Positions 46,699 to 46,860 of a stretch of DNA of 46,860 nt are shown here, in pieces. The DNA comes from Clostridium puniceum. GTDB taxonomy: Bacteria; Bacillota; Clostridia; Clostridiales; Clostridiaceae. The notes under the pieces were generated by a model. It was not told the origin of the DNA. It worked only from the letters and a program-made list of their open reading frames with translations, and made no database searches. The DNA is taken from the NCBI RefSeq assembly GCF_002006345.1, contig NZ_LZZM01000183.1, positions 1-46,860 on the forward strand, read 5' to 3'. The stretch's first letter is position 1. Each line of letters starts with the position of its first letter. The translations under genes were made by a program, and so were the position numbers.

Positions 46699-46860
46699 TA
46701 GAAAATAATCTAAAGCATATAAATATTTTTATAAGAGAAATAGTAATCCTTGTTATTGAGCAATATAAATACTAAAAGATAAATTATAAGGATAAGTTAT
46801 AGTTTATGGTTTAGTTCTCTTATAAGATAATTAATACTTATAAACAATAATATATATTCC

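Overview
The window comes from a low-GC, Gram-positive anaerobe, most likely a solventogenic or saccharolytic Clostridium of the C. beijerinckii / C. saccharoperbutylacetonicum type. This is an inference from strongly AT-rich DNA, AGGAGG-type ribosome sites, poly-U hairpin terminators, a beta-glucoside PTS, GPH symporter and GH78 rhamnosidase, a Gram-positive SwrC-like RND pump, and a secreted protein with choline-binding-type wall repeats. No rRNA, tRNA, CRISPR array or complete insertion sequence was seen.

Region 1 (1-2490) is a beta-glucoside PTS gene with a consensus promoter, a cre-like site in the promoter and a leader of about 300 nt. A decayed GntR-type regulator remnant follows. Region 2 (2700-9760) looks like one regulon. 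An HxlR/YodB-type regulator with an N-terminal Cys is encoded divergently from a seven-gene cluster: a flavin-binding (PPOX-fold)-ferredoxin fusion, an osmoprotectant-type ABC transporter (permease, lipoprotein, ATPase), a zinc-type macrodomain, a class-M sirtuin (SirTM) and a second PPOX-ferredoxin fusion. The same 16-bp perfect dyad stands three bases upstream of the -35 box both of this cluster and of a separate secreted SnoaL-like gene. This suggests an electrophile/redox-controlled regulon that includes reversible protein ADP-ribosylation. It is the best candidate in the window for an undescribed system.

Region 3 (9950-27480) holds two tandem copies of an efflux module: membrane-fusion adaptor, RND pump, TolC-like protein and MarR regulator. 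Each copy is preceded by a divergently transcribed two-component system, but of different families: a NarL/DesR-type pair before copy A and an OmpR-type pair before copy B. The MarR genes are far more alike than the pump genes, which suggests gene conversion. Between the copies lie a 40-bp perfect palindrome and a MITE-like element with imperfect terminal inverted repeats.

Region 4 (27480-35230) has a secreted M6 (immune inhibitor A) metalloprotease, a dCache chemoreceptor, and a TetR-family (LmrA/YxaF-like) regulator with a DHA2 drug exporter, whose promoters carry matching TAGAC-YR-GTC operators.

Region 5 (35450-46860) is a plant-glycan locus. An AraC regulator with a poly-Asn tail encoded by an ATT microsatellite is divergent from a GPH symporter and followed by a GH78 alpha-L-rhamnosidase. 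A 39-bp direct repeat lies at both promoters and a consensus cre site precedes the symporter. Next come a decayed galactose-binding-protein pseudogene, a large AraC-GH39 fusion in which the GH39 acid/base Glu appears to be replaced by Ala (a possible sugar sensor rather than an enzyme), and a secreted wall-binding protein.
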